A stretch of 64,000 nucleotides of DNA from Actinosynnema sp. ALI-1.44 (GTDB lineage Bacteria; Actinomycetota; Actinomycetes; Mycobacteriales; Pseudonocardiaceae): NCBI RefSeq assembly GCF_001984155.1, contig NZ_MTQO01000043.1, positions 186,001 to 250,000 on the forward strand, read 5' to 3'. Positions 54,094 through 63,144 of the stretch are shown here, one piece after another; positions within the stretch are counted from its first letter, which is position 1, and each line of letters starts with the position of its first letter. The notes beneath the pieces were generated by a model. That model was not told the DNA's origin and ran no database searches. It saw only the letters and a program-made list of their open reading frames with translations. Both the position numbers and the translations under genes were made by a program.

Positions 54094-55113
54094 CTACGCG
54101 CTGGCCGTTTCGGACGGCATTTCGCCGTACGCGGCCCGGTACAGCTGGCTGAACCGGCCGAGGTGGGTGAAACCCCAGCGCAGCGCGACTTCGGTGACCG
54201 AGCCGGTGGCGTGCCCGGCCCGGATGTCGGTGAGATCGGCGTGGACGCGGCGCAACCGCGTGCGCCGCAGGTAGGTCAGCGGCGACATGTCGAACTCGGC
54301 GCGGAATGTCCGCTGGAGCGTGCGGACGGTCGTGTGCGCCGCAGCCGCGATGTCCGCGACGGTGATCGGACGGTGGGCGTTCTGGTGGCAGAACTCGACG
54401 GCTCGCTGCAACGCCTGTGTGGTCAGGGAACCGCTGTCGTGCTCCAGTGCCGCAGTGAGGTTGTTCTGCTGGATGTCCAGCAAACCGTGGACGAGCATCT
54501 GCTGGAAGTGCGCGGCCGCCAGGGGCGAGCTGTCGAGCAGCCCGGACAAGGACCGGTCGGCGAACGCGCGCACCAGTCGCAGCCATGCCGCGGCGTCCGG
54601 CCGGTCGGCTCGCAGCGCGACGTCGAACCGCACCGGGCGGCGCGGCATCTCCGCCGTCCTCGCGAGGACGGCCTGGTCGACAGCGGACTGTCCTATTCGA
54701 ACCAGCAACTGCGCGCTGCAGGCGTAGATGGCGTTCACCTGCGCGCCGGGTGAGCACACCATGTACGACGGGCCGACGGGTTCGTTGTCGAGCACGACCT
54801 CGTTGCGCCCGGCCAGCGGGATGCTGAGCGTGTAGGCGTGGGACAGCTCGACCGCGTTCATCCTGATCTCGGGGTCGATGTCCATCCGGTAGATCGTGAT
54901 GCCGGACCGGGCGGCGGGATCAGGCGGGCCCGCGACCAACGACGTCCGCAACCATCCGGGCGACCTCGGCGGGGTGCGCAGCCGAACCGACCCCGGCTCG
55001 AGGTACGAGTTCATGTGCACGTGTATCGCGTCGAGGTCGTCGCTCGCGAACAGAGGCAGTGTCCCCTTCATCAGGGACAGTATGCCCCGTGTTCGATGGA
55101 CAGGAGTTGTCAT
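54094..55113 (-). CDS. AraC-family transcriptional regulator
   Basis: The 339-residue protein has an AraC-type effector domain (ELSHAYTLSIPLAGRNEVVLDNEPVG and AQVNAIYACSAQLLVRI) and a C-terminal double HTH: ITVADIAAAAHTTVRTLQRTFRAEFDMSPLTYLRRTRL and SVTEVALRWGFTHLGRFSQLYRAAYGEMPS, which carry the recognition helices. The family is of the XylS/CadC-like catabolic activator type. Starts ATG 55113 or GTG 55125 or ATG 55071 are possible. The nearest target candidate is choD downstream of it, but the choD promoter carries KstR-type sites instead. Confidence 0.85.
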   Translation of the reverse strand: MTTPVHRTRGILSLMKGTLPLFASDDLDAIHVHMNSYLEPGSVRLRTPPRSPGWLRTSLVAGPPDPAARSGITIYRMDIDPEIRMNAVELSHAYTLSIPLAGRNEVVLDNEPVGPSYMVCSPGAQVNAIYACSAQLLVRIGQSAVDQAVLARTAEMPRRPVRFDVALRADRPDAAAWLRLVRAFADRSLSGLLDSSPLAAAHFQQMLVHGLLDIQQNNLTAALEHDSGSLTTQALQRAVEFCHQNAHRPITVADIAAAAHTTVRTLQRTFRAEFDMSPLTYLRRTRLRRVHADLTDIRAGHATGSVTEVALRWGFTHLGRFSQLYRAAYGEMPSETASA

Positions 55114-55321
55114 CGAATTGTCCACACCCGCGCCTACGGTCGCCTATGGGCTGGTCAGCCAGCCGACGTCGAGGTCGGGCAGCGGGTCCGCGCGGTCGTT
55201 CATCCTCCTGGCCGATCAGCTGGTGACGAATCCGCTGAAGACCACGCGCGAACGGTATCGTGTCCGTCGACACACCGTGTCCGAGTTGCTACCGCAACGC
55301 TGTGACGGTATCTCCTTGCGG

Positions 55322-56446
55322 GTGGAGTCGCAGATCATTCCGGCCGTGCTCGCCATCGTCGGCGGGTGCTTCCTCGCCGTCCTGCTGTCGTTGCCGTTCG
55401 TGGTGGTGAGCTACCGGCGACGGGGTGAGCTGGGGTTCGGCCGGATCCTGCTCGCCGTCGGGTTCGTGATCTACGCGCTGGCCATCGCCACCTACACGCT
55501 GCTGCCGCTGCCCGAACTGACCGACGCCTGGTGCGCGCGACACGAGGCGTTCCGCACGCCACAGCTCAACGTGACGCAGTTCATCGTGGACATCCGCACC
55601 GAACAACGCGTGCCGGGTTTGCGGGGATATCTGCACAATCCCGCTGTCCAGCAGTCCGTTTTCAACATCGCCTTGTTCGTGCCGCTCGGGATGTACCTGC
55701 GGCAGTTCTTCGGCCGCGGTGTGCTCACCTCGATCGCCATCGGTTTCGGCGTCTCCCTGCTGGTGGAACTGACGCAGCTGACCGGGAACTGGTTCCTGTT
55801 CCCGTGTCCCTATCGGATATTCGACGTGGACGACCTGATCGCCAACACCCTGGGCACAGCGGTCGGCGTGCTGCTCGCGCCGATGCTCAGGCCGTTCGCG
55901 GGCCGGACTCCGAGCGCGCCGCCGACCGAGCCGCGCCCGGTGACCGCGTGGCGGCGGCTGCTGGGGATGGTGATGGACCTGGTGTCGGTGTACCTGCTGG
56001 GCACCTTCATCAGCGTCGTGGTGGACGCCGTCGTCGTCTACGTCTTCCATGGACAATCGGTCCAGCGGCACTGGCTCGGCAGTGCGCTCGTGTTGTGGCT
56101 TCCGGCGTTCCTGCTGCTGGTGCTGCCGTCACTGGGCAGACAAGCGGCGACGATCGGACAGCGCGCGGTGCGGTTGCGGCGTATCCGGCCTGATGGCAGG
56201 CCTGCGGGCGCACGAGTGGTGATCGCGTTGCTCACCGGCGGCGCGGGCTATTTCGCGTGCATGGGGCTGTCGTCGACCGATTCGGTGTTCGGGACCATCG
56301 GCTTCGGGCTGCTGGCGGGCGCTTTCGTCCTGGTGTGGCCGCGTTCGCACCGAGGAATGTCCGGCCTGCTCTCCGGGCTGGTCATCGCCGATTCCCGGGA
56401 GAAGGCCGACGTCAGCGACCGCCCAGTATCGACTTCATCGCTGTGA
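55322..56446 (+). CDS. VanZ-like plus RDD membrane protein
   Basis: The 374-residue membrane protein has a VanZ-like N-terminal half (FNIALFVPLGMYLRQFFGRG, VSLLVELTQLTGNW, FDVDDLIANTLGTAVGVLL, the Glu and Asp signature) and an RDD-like C-terminal half (RRLLGMVMDLVSVYLLGTFIS, QRAVRLRRIRPDGRPA). VanZ relatives give low-level teicoplanin resistance; in actinomycetes they are common envelope proteins. GTG at 55322 is one of several possible starts, and the 5' end is uncertain. The last 35 coding bases overlap the end of the convergent PBP gene. Confidence 0.78.
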   Translation: MESQIIPAVLAIVGGCFLAVLLSLPFVVVSYRRRGELGFGRILLAVGFVIYALAIATYTLLPLPELTDAWCARHEAFRTPQLNVTQFIVDIRTEQRVPGLRGYLHNPAVQQSVFNIALFVPLGMYLRQFFGRGVLTSIAIGFGVSLLVELTQLTGNWFLFPCPYRIFDVDDLIANTLGTAVGVLLAPMLRPFAGRTPSAPPTEPRPVTAWRRLLGMVMDLVSVYLLGTFISVVVDAVVVYVFHGQSVQRHWLGSALVLWLPAFLLLVLPSLGRQAATIGQRAVRLRRIRPDGRPAGARVVIALLTGGAGYFACMGLSSTDSVFGTIGFGLLAGAFVLVWPRSHRGMSGLLSGLVIADSREKADVSDRPVSTSSL

Positions 56447-58448
56447 AGTAGGGCGGCGCGGCGACCGTGCCGCCGAACGCGCCGTGCCCGCAGGACCCGA
56501 TGTGGACCGGGTTGCCGGGGCAGAGCTGACCTGGCTTGTTGCCGTCGGCGAACACCAGCGACGAGACGGCGTAGTCGTCCACGCCGCCGACGAACGCGAC
56601 CGACTGGTTGGTCTGCGTCGTGCCCGTCTTGCCGATGTCCGGACGGGTCCAGCCCGCGGCACGCGCGGACGCCGCGGTCGTGCCGCTGACGGTGTCCTGG
56701 CTGAGACCGGTCATCAACGTGCTCGCCACGTCACTGGTAACGGCCTGCTCGCAGGGGGCGTTGTTGACGGGCACCGCGTTTCCGGCCGCGTCGGTCACCG
56801 ACAGGATCGGCGACGGCGGGCACCACACGCCGCCGCTCATCAGCGTCGCGGGAACGTTGGCCAGTTCCAAGGGGCTCACCGGGCTGTCACCCAGCGTGAA
56901 CGACGGCTTGTCCTGGAAGTACTGGGTCTGCGTCTGGCTGTGCTGCGGATCGGTCGAGCCCGCGTCGGGCTTCTGACCGACGTTGTTGGTCTGCATCGAC
57001 GAGCGCAGGCCGAGCCGGGACGCCATCGCCACCACCTGCGGCACGCCCACGTTCTGCTCCAGGCCGACGAACGCCGTGTTGGGCGACGTGGCCAGGCCGT
57101 TGGTCAAGGTGATCGGGTCCGCGTAGCTGCCGTCGTTGTGGACGGTGTAGCACTTCCGGTTGCCGGACAGGGGAAAGCACTGGCTCGGCGGGTTCGGCAG
57201 TTGCGTGTCGAGCGTCGCGGTGCCCGACTCCAGCGCCGCGGCCGCCGTGAAGATCTTGAACACCGAACCCGCGCCGAACGGGTCGCTCACCTCGGTCACC
57301 AGGTTGCGCGTGGTCTGGCCCTGCGCCGCGTCCGTGCCGAGACCGCGGTTGGCCACGAGCGCGAGGACCTCGTGTGACGTGGTGCCGGGGGAGACGATCG
57401 CCATCGTGTTGGCCACTCCCGGCTGGGTGACGGGCACGTTGGCGTTCACCGCGTCCTTGGCCGCCGCGCTGACCTGACTGTCCATCGTGGTCTTGATGGT
57501 CAGTCCCCCGTTGGTCAGCTCGTCCTTGGCGACCCCGGCGGACTGGAGGTAGCTCAGCGCGTACTGGCAGAAGAACCCGGCGTCCGGCTGGGCGCTGAAG
57601 CACGTGCTCGACGGCACGGCCGGGCCGCTGACCCCCAGCGGCTCGGCCTTTGCCCGCGCCGCGGTCGGCTGGTCGATCGCCTTGGTGGCCAGCATCGAGT
57701 CGATCACCAGGTCACGGCGCCGCTGGGCGGCGACCGGGTGCGCGTACGGGTTGAACGTCGTCGGGTTGTTGACCATCCCGGCGAGCAGCGCGGCCTGCGG
57801 AACCGTCAGCTTGTCGGCGGTGGTGCCGAAGTAGGCGCGGGCGGCGGCCTCGACACCGTAGATCTTGCCGGTGAACTCGACGACGTTCAGGTAGTCGGTC
57901 AGGATCTCGTCCTTGGACAGGTGCTTGTCCAACTCGATCGCGGTCCGGGCCTCCCGCAGCTTGCGGGTGATCGTGTCCGCCCGGTCGGCCGACTGCGCGA
58001 CCGGGTTGTCCTTGTCGATCACGTTGATCAGGTAGTTCTTGACCAGCTGCTGCGTGATGGTGGAGCCGCCCTGGCGGTCGCCGCCGGTCACGTCCGCGAT
58101 CGCGGCGCGGGCCACGCCCTGCGGGTCGATCCCGTGCTCCTGGTAGAACCGCCGGTCCTCAATGGACACCAGGGCGTTCTTCATGGCGGTGGAGACCTGG
58201 CCCGCGCCGACCGGGATCCGGTACTGGTCGAAGACCGTCGCGATCGGCGTGCCGGCCCGGTCGGTGAGCGTGGTCACGCCGGGCAGTTGTTTCGAAATCG
58301 ACGCGGGCACGATCCTGATGACCGAATCGCTCACGTCGGCGGCGACCAATCCGGCGCCAATCGACACCGGCGCCAGAATTCCCGCGACGAGTCCACCCGC
58401 GACCGCACAGGCACCGACGAGTTTCAGAAGATTTCGGCTCGCACCCAC
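56412..58448 (-). CDS. class A penicillin-binding protein (bifunctional peptidoglycan synthase)
   Basis: The 678-residue protein has one N-terminal transmembrane helix, a GT51 transglycosylase domain (EDRRFYQEHGID catalytic Glu; GGSTITQQLVKN; TRKLREARTAIELDK) and a transpeptidase domain with S395-V-F-K398, S-P-N in TSPNTAF and KTGTTQ near the C-terminus. It polymerises and cross-links peptidoglycan. It is of the actinobacterial PonA type without a PASTA tail. GTG at 58448 is the only plausible start. Its 3' end overlaps the VanZ-like gene by 35 bases. Confidence 0.93.
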   Translation of the reverse strand: MGASRNLLKLVGACAVAGGLVAGILAPVSIGAGLVAADVSDSVIRIVPASISKQLPGVTTLTDRAGTPIATVFDQYRIPVGAGQVSTAMKNALVSIEDRRFYQEHGIDPQGVARAAIADVTGGDRQGGSTITQQLVKNYLINVIDKDNPVAQSADRADTITRKLREARTAIELDKHLSKDEILTDYLNVVEFTGKIYGVEAAARAYFGTTADKLTVPQAALLAGMVNNPTTFNPYAHPVAAQRRRDLVIDSMLATKAIDQPTAARAKAEPLGVSGPAVPSSTCFSAQPDAGFFCQYALSYLQSAGVAKDELTNGGLTIKTTMDSQVSAAAKDAVNANVPVTQPGVANTMAIVSPGTTSHEVLALVANRGLGTDAAQGQTTRNLVTEVSDPFGAGSVFKIFTAAAALESGTATLDTQLPNPPSQCFPLSGNRKCYTVHNDGSYADPITLTNGLATSPNTAFVGLEQNVGVPQVVAMASRLGLRSSMQTNNVGQKPDAGSTDPQHSQTQTQYFQDKPSFTLGDSPVSPLELANVPATLMSGGVWCPPSPILSVTDAAGNAVPVNNAPCEQAVTSDVASTLMTGLSQDTVSGTTAASARAAGWTRPDIGKTGTTQTNQSVAFVGGVDDYAVSSLVFADGNKPGQLCPGNPVHIGSCGHGAFGGTVAAPPYFTAMKSILGGR

Positions 58449-58673
58449 TTGTTCGAAGGTACGCCGGGCTGATTAGGCAGAATGGACGAAGCAGGCATTA
58501 CGGAGCGATCAGTTTGCCACCGTCACCGGGTGATACCGGTCACTGCTTCGGGGCACGGAGACAAAACGCCTGGTGGCAGCGGGGCGATCACCCCATCGGG
58601 GCACTAGGGTGAGCAGGTCCTGCGGAAACCCCGGCGGGGCCACGAGCCGATTTCTCGACGAGGTGTTACAAGA

Positions 58674-59777
58674 GTGTCCAACCTGGGTGAGTACCAGCGC
58701 GCGGGCGTCGACTATTCCATCCTGGACAAGGTCAAGCGGGACGCGGTGCACCGCGCGGCGGCCACGAGCGGCCTGCTCGCCGCGCACGGCGCCGAGGAGG
58801 TCGGCGGCTCCCGGGGCTCGACCGCGTACGTGCTGAAGGTGGGCGGCCTGACCCTGGCGACGGTCACCGAGGGACTCGGCACCAAGTCGGTCATCGCGGA
58901 GGACTACCTCGCGCAGACGGGGCAGAGCCGGTTCGCCGACGTCGCGGTGGACGCGGTCGCGGCGATCGTGAACGACGTGATCTCGGTCGGCGCGAACCCG
59001 ATGGTGGTCACGGCGTACTTCGCCACCGGCGACGCGGCCTGGTACTCCGACGAGCGCAAGTCGCTGGAGCTGCTGGCCGGCTGGCAGAAGGCGTGCGAGC
59101 TGTCCGGCGCGACCTGGGGCGGCGGCGAGTCGCCCGCGCTGCCGGGAATGCTCACCGGAGCGGGGATCGAACTGGCGGGCAGCGCGCTGGCGCTGGTGCC
59201 GGAAGGTCGGGAACCGGTGTTCGGCGACACCGTGGCACCCGGCGACCGGATCGTCGTCCTGCCGAGTTCGGGCCTGCACACCAACGGCTCGTCGCTGGCC
59301 AGGCGGATCGCGGGCAAGCTGCCGTCCGGTTACCAGACCAAGCTGCCCAGCGGCCGTGACCTCGGCGCCGCGCTGCTCGACCCGTCGGTGCTCTACCCGG
59401 CGTTCGTCCGCGCACTGCTGGACTCGCCGGTGCGCCCGACGTTCCTCAACCCGATCACCGGCCACGGACTGCTCAAGATGATGCGGGCTTCGACGAACGT
59501 CCGGTACGTGCTCGACACCGTGCCCGAGGTACCCGAGGTGCTCGAGTTCCTGGCACACGAAGCGGGAATGTCGACCGCGGAGTCGTACGCCACGCTCAAC
59601 ATGGGCTTCGGGTATGTCGCCGTCGTCCCCGCGGACGACGCGGACAAGACGGTGGAGGTCGCGCGTGCCGCCGGATACGACGCCGTCGTCGCGGGCGAGG
59701 TCGTCGAAGGCGATCGTTCGGTCAGCGTTCCGTCGCTGGGAATCGAGTACAAGGACGAGGAATTCAAGGTCACCTGA
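58674..59777 (+). CDS. PurM-like AIR-synthase-related protein
   Basis: The 367-residue ATP-utilising protein has the AIR-synthase (PurM) N-terminal and C-terminal domains. The family DGVGTK is EGLGTK here (about residue 67), with NDVISVGANPMVVTAYFATGD as the second conserved block and PITGHGLLKMMR near the C-terminus. The Asp-to-Glu change and other differences from PurM suggest a paralogue with a different substrate. Real purM usually sits beside purF; neither neighbour is present. GTG at 58674 has GAGGTG 8 bases upstream. A hairpin follows. Confidence 0.8.
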   Translation: MSNLGEYQRAGVDYSILDKVKRDAVHRAAATSGLLAAHGAEEVGGSRGSTAYVLKVGGLTLATVTEGLGTKSVIAEDYLAQTGQSRFADVAVDAVAAIVNDVISVGANPMVVTAYFATGDAAWYSDERKSLELLAGWQKACELSGATWGGGESPALPGMLTGAGIELAGSALALVPEGREPVFGDTVAPGDRIVVLPSSGLHTNGSSLARRIAGKLPSGYQTKLPSGRDLGAALLDPSVLYPAFVRALLDSPVRPTFLNPITGHGLLKMMRASTNVRYVLDTVPEVPEVLEFLAHEAGMSTAESYATLNMGFGYVAVVPADDADKTVEVARAAGYDAVVAGEVVEGDRSVSVPSLGIEYKDEEFKVT

Positions 59778-59783
59778 GTGGTC

Positions 59784-59814
59784 GACGTGCCGCCCCGGTT
59801 CAGGGCGGCACGTC
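59784..59814 (+). terminator. hairpin terminator after the PurM-like gene
   Basis: GACGTGCCGCCC at 59784-59795 pairs perfectly with 59803-59814 (12 bp, 7-base loop), 6 bases after the stop codon. Confidence 0.8.
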
Positions 59815-59887
59815 ATCCGATGACGACAACGAGAAGTGCGAACACGGCCAGCAGCCCGAGGATCGCGCCTTCGATGTAGCCTTCATG

Positions 59888-59935
59888 ACCCCTCCCGTTT
59901 GGTGCGACTGCCAGTTGGCTGTCGCCGGGAGGGGT
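59888..59935. repeat. 10-bp inverted repeat with long spacer
   Basis: ACCCCTCCCG at 59888-59897 is perfectly inverted at 59926-59935, 28 bases apart, between the PurM-like gene and the lipoprotein gene's 3' end. It may end transcription of the lipoprotein gene. Confidence 0.4.
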
Positions 59936-59972
59936 TTGACCGTCAGCGCCGATCAAGACACGAATCGGTCAC

Positions 59973-61241
59973 TCATTTGATCGGCCTGTACGAGAGCTGT
60001 TTCTTGACGTCGACGGCGAGGTACTTGTCGACCAACGCCGGGGCGGCCCCCGGTGCGTCCGGCGCGTCCTTTCCGGTTTTGCCGTCGATGGCGACCGGGT
60101 CGTTGGCACCGAATCCGTACACCATGCCGTGGTAGGCGGCGGTCAGGTTCGGCACGACGCGGTTCGCGGTTTTCGTGATCTCCCACAGCGGGGTCGCGCC
60201 GACCGAGTTCGCGTCATAGGCGAATGTGCGCTCGCCGCGTGCGTCGCAGATGACCAACGACTGGTCGTCGTAGAAGCACGTCACCTCGTAGGACGACATG
60301 CTCGACACCTCGGTGGTCTTGCTGTACAGCGGTTTCCCGGTAGTGACGTCGATGATGTCGAACTTGTTGTCGCCGTTGCTGTAGATCTTGAGGCTGCTGG
60401 CCACGACCTTCGGGGAGATCGGCATCAGCTTGGCCGGGTACCCGCCGGTGTCGATCGACCACTTCTGCGCGCCGTCGGCCTCCGCGAGCCCGGCCGTCGT
60501 CCGTTGCTCACCGATCAGCGGCTTGCCACCGCTGCCGACGACCACGCCGCTGTCGACCTCCGCTGCCAGGAACATGTCCTTGGTCCAGCGCACCTGGTGG
60601 GAGTTCGCGTCCACCGCGAACGTGCGGCCCAGTGAGGCGGAGTCGTCGAAGTAGCTGACCACGACGGACGTGTCGGTCACGCCCGCGACCGTCGGCCTGC
60701 CCTTGCCCGTGCTGAGTTTGTTGCCGAGGTCGATGTCGATGACCGTGTTCCAGTCGGCCTTGCCGGTCTTGAGGTCGAGCGCCATCACTTCGACCTGCGG
60801 GACCGACGGCGCGGTGCCCTGCGCGGGCTTGCTCCCGTTGATCGCCGCGTAGACGCGGTCCTTGTAGACGACCGGCGCCGTGGGGTCCGCGCCTGTCGAC
60901 ACCTTGATCGTCGCGGGCGCCGACCACATCACGTCGCCCGTCAACCCGTCCATCGCGACGACGGCCTGGTCATTGAGCCCGTAGAGATTGCCGTCGTGCA
61001 GGGTGACTGTCGGCACCTGCTCGTCGTTGAACGACGACAGTTTGAACTTCGCTTCGGTCTTCTCGAACACCTTCGGCGGGTCGAACGCCTTGCGTTCCGG
61101 CTTCTTCGGTGTGCTGGTCGGCTGCTCGGCCGGAGCGTCCGGTGTGGACTGTCCTTTTCGGGCATCATCACCCCCGCCGCCGCACCCGGCCAGCACGGCC
61201 GCGACCAGCACAGCACCCAATCCCGCGTTCAAGCCCCGCAT
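59973..61241 (-). CDS. PQQ-repeat (beta-propeller) lipoprotein
   Basis: The 422-residue protein has a lipobox (LGAVLVAAVLAGC, acylated Cys about 20) and a Gly/Asp-rich linker, then PQQ-like propeller repeats: GNLYGLNDQAVVAMDGLTGDVMW, MALDLKTGKADWN, RTFAVDANSHQVRWTKD, KFDIIDVTTGKPLYS, each with the D-x-x-T-G/W signature. It should sit on the outer face of the membrane as a scaffold or binding protein; no PQQ enzyme motif is seen. ATG at 61241 has AGGGGA 7 bases upstream. Confidence 0.82.
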   Translation of the reverse strand: MRGLNAGLGAVLVAAVLAGCGGGGDDARKGQSTPDAPAEQPTSTPKKPERKAFDPPKVFEKTEAKFKLSSFNDEQVPTVTLHDGNLYGLNDQAVVAMDGLTGDVMWSAPATIKVSTGADPTAPVVYKDRVYAAINGSKPAQGTAPSVPQVEVMALDLKTGKADWNTVIDIDLGNKLSTGKGRPTVAGVTDTSVVVSYFDDSASLGRTFAVDANSHQVRWTKDMFLAAEVDSGVVVGSGGKPLIGEQRTTAGLAEADGAQKWSIDTGGYPAKLMPISPKVVASSLKIYSNGDNKFDIIDVTTGKPLYSKTTEVSSMSSYEVTCFYDDQSLVICDARGERTFAYDANSVGATPLWEITKTANRVVPNLTAAYHGMVYGFGANDPVAIDGKTGKDAPDAPGAAPALVDKYLAVDVKKQLSYRPIK

Positions 61242-61361
61242 GCACATTCCCCCTGCTCGTGGGACACCGTCGGCAGGCATCGTAGACACTTCGGCCCGGT
61301 CTCGCAGGCCGAACCCTTGTGGTTTTCTTGCGGTCGTGCGCGGCACAGTAGGCTGACGCCC

Positions 61362-62108
61362 ATGTTGCGGGGGCGCGTGGCGTTGGTGACCGGTGTCAGT
61401 CGTCGTGCGGGGATCGGGTACGCGGTTGCCCAGCGGCTGGCCGGGCTGGGTGCGGAACTGTTCGTGCACCACTACACGCCCCACGACAGCGAGCAGCCGT
61501 GGGGCGCTGATGCCGTGCTGCCGTTCACTGGAGCGGCGAACGCTTCCGTCGACCTCGCCGATCCCGATGGACCGCAGCGGTTGATGGACGCGGCTGTCGC
61601 CGCGTTGGGGCAGGTGGACATCCTTGTGTGCAACCACGCGTTGAGCGGGAGCGACGGCCCGCTGGGCACGCTCGACGCGGCGATGCTCGACAAGCACTGG
61701 GCCGTCAACACCAGGTCGTCCATCCTGTTGACGCAGGCGTTCGCCGCGCAGCACGACGGACGCACTGGTGGCCGGGTCGTGTTCATGACTTCGGGGCAGG
61801 ACCTCGGGCCGATGCGCGGTGAAGTGGCGTACGCGGCGGCCAAGGGCGCGCTCGCGTCGATCACGCGAACCCTGGCCGACCACCTCGCCGACCAGTCGAT
61901 CACGCTGAACGCCGTCAACCCGGGGCCGGTCGACACCGGGTACGCCACGCCCGAGGTCATCGAGGCCGTCAACCGCAGGTCACCCCGGGGCCGGTGGGGC
62001 ACTCCCGACGACGCCGCGCGGCTGATCGCGTGGCTGGTCGGCGACGACGCCGAGTGGATCACCGGTCAGGTGATCAACTCCGAGGGCGGGATCCGCCGGT
62101 TCGACTGA
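61362..62108 (+). CDS. SDR-family oxidoreductase (FabG-like)
   Basis: The 248-residue Rossmann enzyme has VTGVSRRAGIGYAVAQRLAGLG (cofactor motif, GxxxGxG variant with extra residues), CNHALS, catalytic Ser in MTSGQDLG, and YAAAKGAL as the Y-x-x-x-K. It ends WITGQVINSEGGI, as in 3-oxoacyl-ACP-reductase-like enzymes. The substrate is unknown. The GVSRRAGIG loop is longer than the usual TGxxxGxG. It lies 40 bases before the acyl-CoA dehydrogenase gene. Confidence 0.85.
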   Translation: MLRGRVALVTGVSRRAGIGYAVAQRLAGLGAELFVHHYTPHDSEQPWGADAVLPFTGAANASVDLADPDGPQRLMDAAVAALGQVDILVCNHALSGSDGPLGTLDAAMLDKHWAVNTRSSILLTQAFAAQHDGRTGGRVVFMTSGQDLGPMRGEVAYAAAKGALASITRTLADHLADQSITLNAVNPGPVDTGYATPEVIEAVNRRSPRGRWGTPDDAARLIAWLVGDDAEWITGQVINSEGGIRRFD

Positions 62109-62126
62109 AGTTAGGGCAGCCTAACT
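62109..62126. promoter_or_regulatory. 18-bp palindromic operator upstream of the acyl-CoA dehydrogenase gene
   Basis: AGTTAGG (62109-62115) and CCTAACT (62120-62126) are perfectly inverted around GCAG. It ends 10 bases before TATGCT (62137-62142), a good -10; the transcript would start near the GTG at 62149, so it would be leaderless. TTAGG/CCTAA halves recall DtxR/IdeR iron boxes, but the 4-base spacing differs from the classical 19-bp site, so an iron regulator is only one option. Confidence 0.5.
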
Positions 62127-62148
62127 CGCGAATCGGTATGCTGGCGGC

Positions 62149-63144
62149 GTGACGGACCTCGTTGAGCGGGCGCACTGGATCGCCGACACTGTTCTCTTCC
62201 CGGACGCACGTCGAGTCGACGAGAGCGGCGTCATCCCGGAAAGCCACTTCCGCCTGCTGGCGGCTGAGGGCCTGTACGGCGTCGTCCGGCCGGACGCCGG
62301 GCTGGACCTGGACACGATCGTCGCCGTGATCGAGGCACTGGCAGGCGGCTGCCTGGCCACGACGTTCACCTGGATCCAGCACCACGCGGCCGTCATCGGC
62401 CTGGCGAACACGACGAACAAGGCGTTGCAGTCGGAGTACCTGGACGACTTCACCACGGGGCGGCGGCGCAGCGGCGTGGCGTTCGCCGGTGCGCTGGCCA
62501 ACCCGCCGCGGCTGCGCGCCACCCGGGCGGACGGCGGCTGGATCTTCGACGGCGACGCGCCGTTCGTCAGCGGCTGGGGGATCGTCGACGTGCTTCACCT
62601 GTCCGGCAACGCGGGCGACACCATCGTCAACGCCCTCGTCGACGCCAAAGGCCTCGACACGCGGCCGTTCGAGCTGGTTTCGTTGCAGGCCACCGCGACC
62701 GTGCGACTGAAGTTCGACGAGCTGTTCGTTCCGGACGCGCGGGTGGTCGCCGAAGTTCCCGTCGAGCAGTTCCTCGCCACGCAGCACGTGGGTGCCCGGC
62801 TCAACGGTGCCATGCCCACGGGGCTGGCGTCGCGGTGTGTCCGGTTGCTCGAGGAGCACGGCCGGGCCGACGCCGCGGCCGCACTGTCCGAGCAGGTCAT
62901 CGGTGTGCGCGCCGGGCTGAACGCGGGACTGGCCGACCCCACGTCCATCTTCGCCGCGCGGGCCGCCGCGTCCGACCTGGCGTATCGCGCTGCCGGAGCG
63001 GTGGTCGTGGCCGAGGGCGCGTCCGGTGTCATCGTCGGAGGGCATGGCCAGCGGCTGGTCCGTGAGGCGCTGTTCACCCTCGTCGCCGGTAGCCGTGCGC
63101 CGATGAAGGACGCTTTGCTCGACGTGCTCACAGCCGCGCGGTGA
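62149..63144 (+). CDS. acyl-CoA dehydrogenase-like flavoprotein
   Basis: The 331-residue protein has the acyl-CoA-dehydrogenase N-terminal helices and middle beta domain (GVAFAGALANPPRLRATRADGG; FDGDAPFVSGWGIVDVLHLSG, the flavin-binding strand region) and a C-terminal four-helix part. It lacks a clear catalytic Glu in the usual place, and is shorter than typical enzymes (about 380), so it may be a related monooxygenase or acyl-ACP dehydrogenase. GTG at 62149 is set by the promoter. The last 17 bases overlap the rfbA remnant. Confidence 0.78.
   Translation: MTDLVERAHWIADTVLFPDARRVDESGVIPESHFRLLAAEGLYGVVRPDAGLDLDTIVAVIEALAGGCLATTFTWIQHHAAVIGLANTTNKALQSEYLDDFTTGRRRSGVAFAGALANPPRLRATRADGGWIFDGDAPFVSGWGIVDVLHLSGNAGDTIVNALVDAKGLDTRPFELVSLQATATVRLKFDELFVPDARVVAEVPVEQFLATQHVGARLNGAMPTGLASRCVRLLEEHGRADAAAALSEQVIGVRAGLNAGLADPTSIFAARAAASDLAYRAAGAVVVAEGASGVIVGGHGQRLVREALFTLVAGSRAPMKDALLDVLTAAR

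Noticed and set aside
59813-59886. Tiny minus-strand ORF with a hydrophobic 20-residue run (GAILGLLAVFALLVVVIG) ending at 59813
   Set aside because: There is no start codon in the hydrophobic frame; the ATG at 59886 with its GGGAGGGG upstream is in another frame, and that purine run is part of an inverted repeat.
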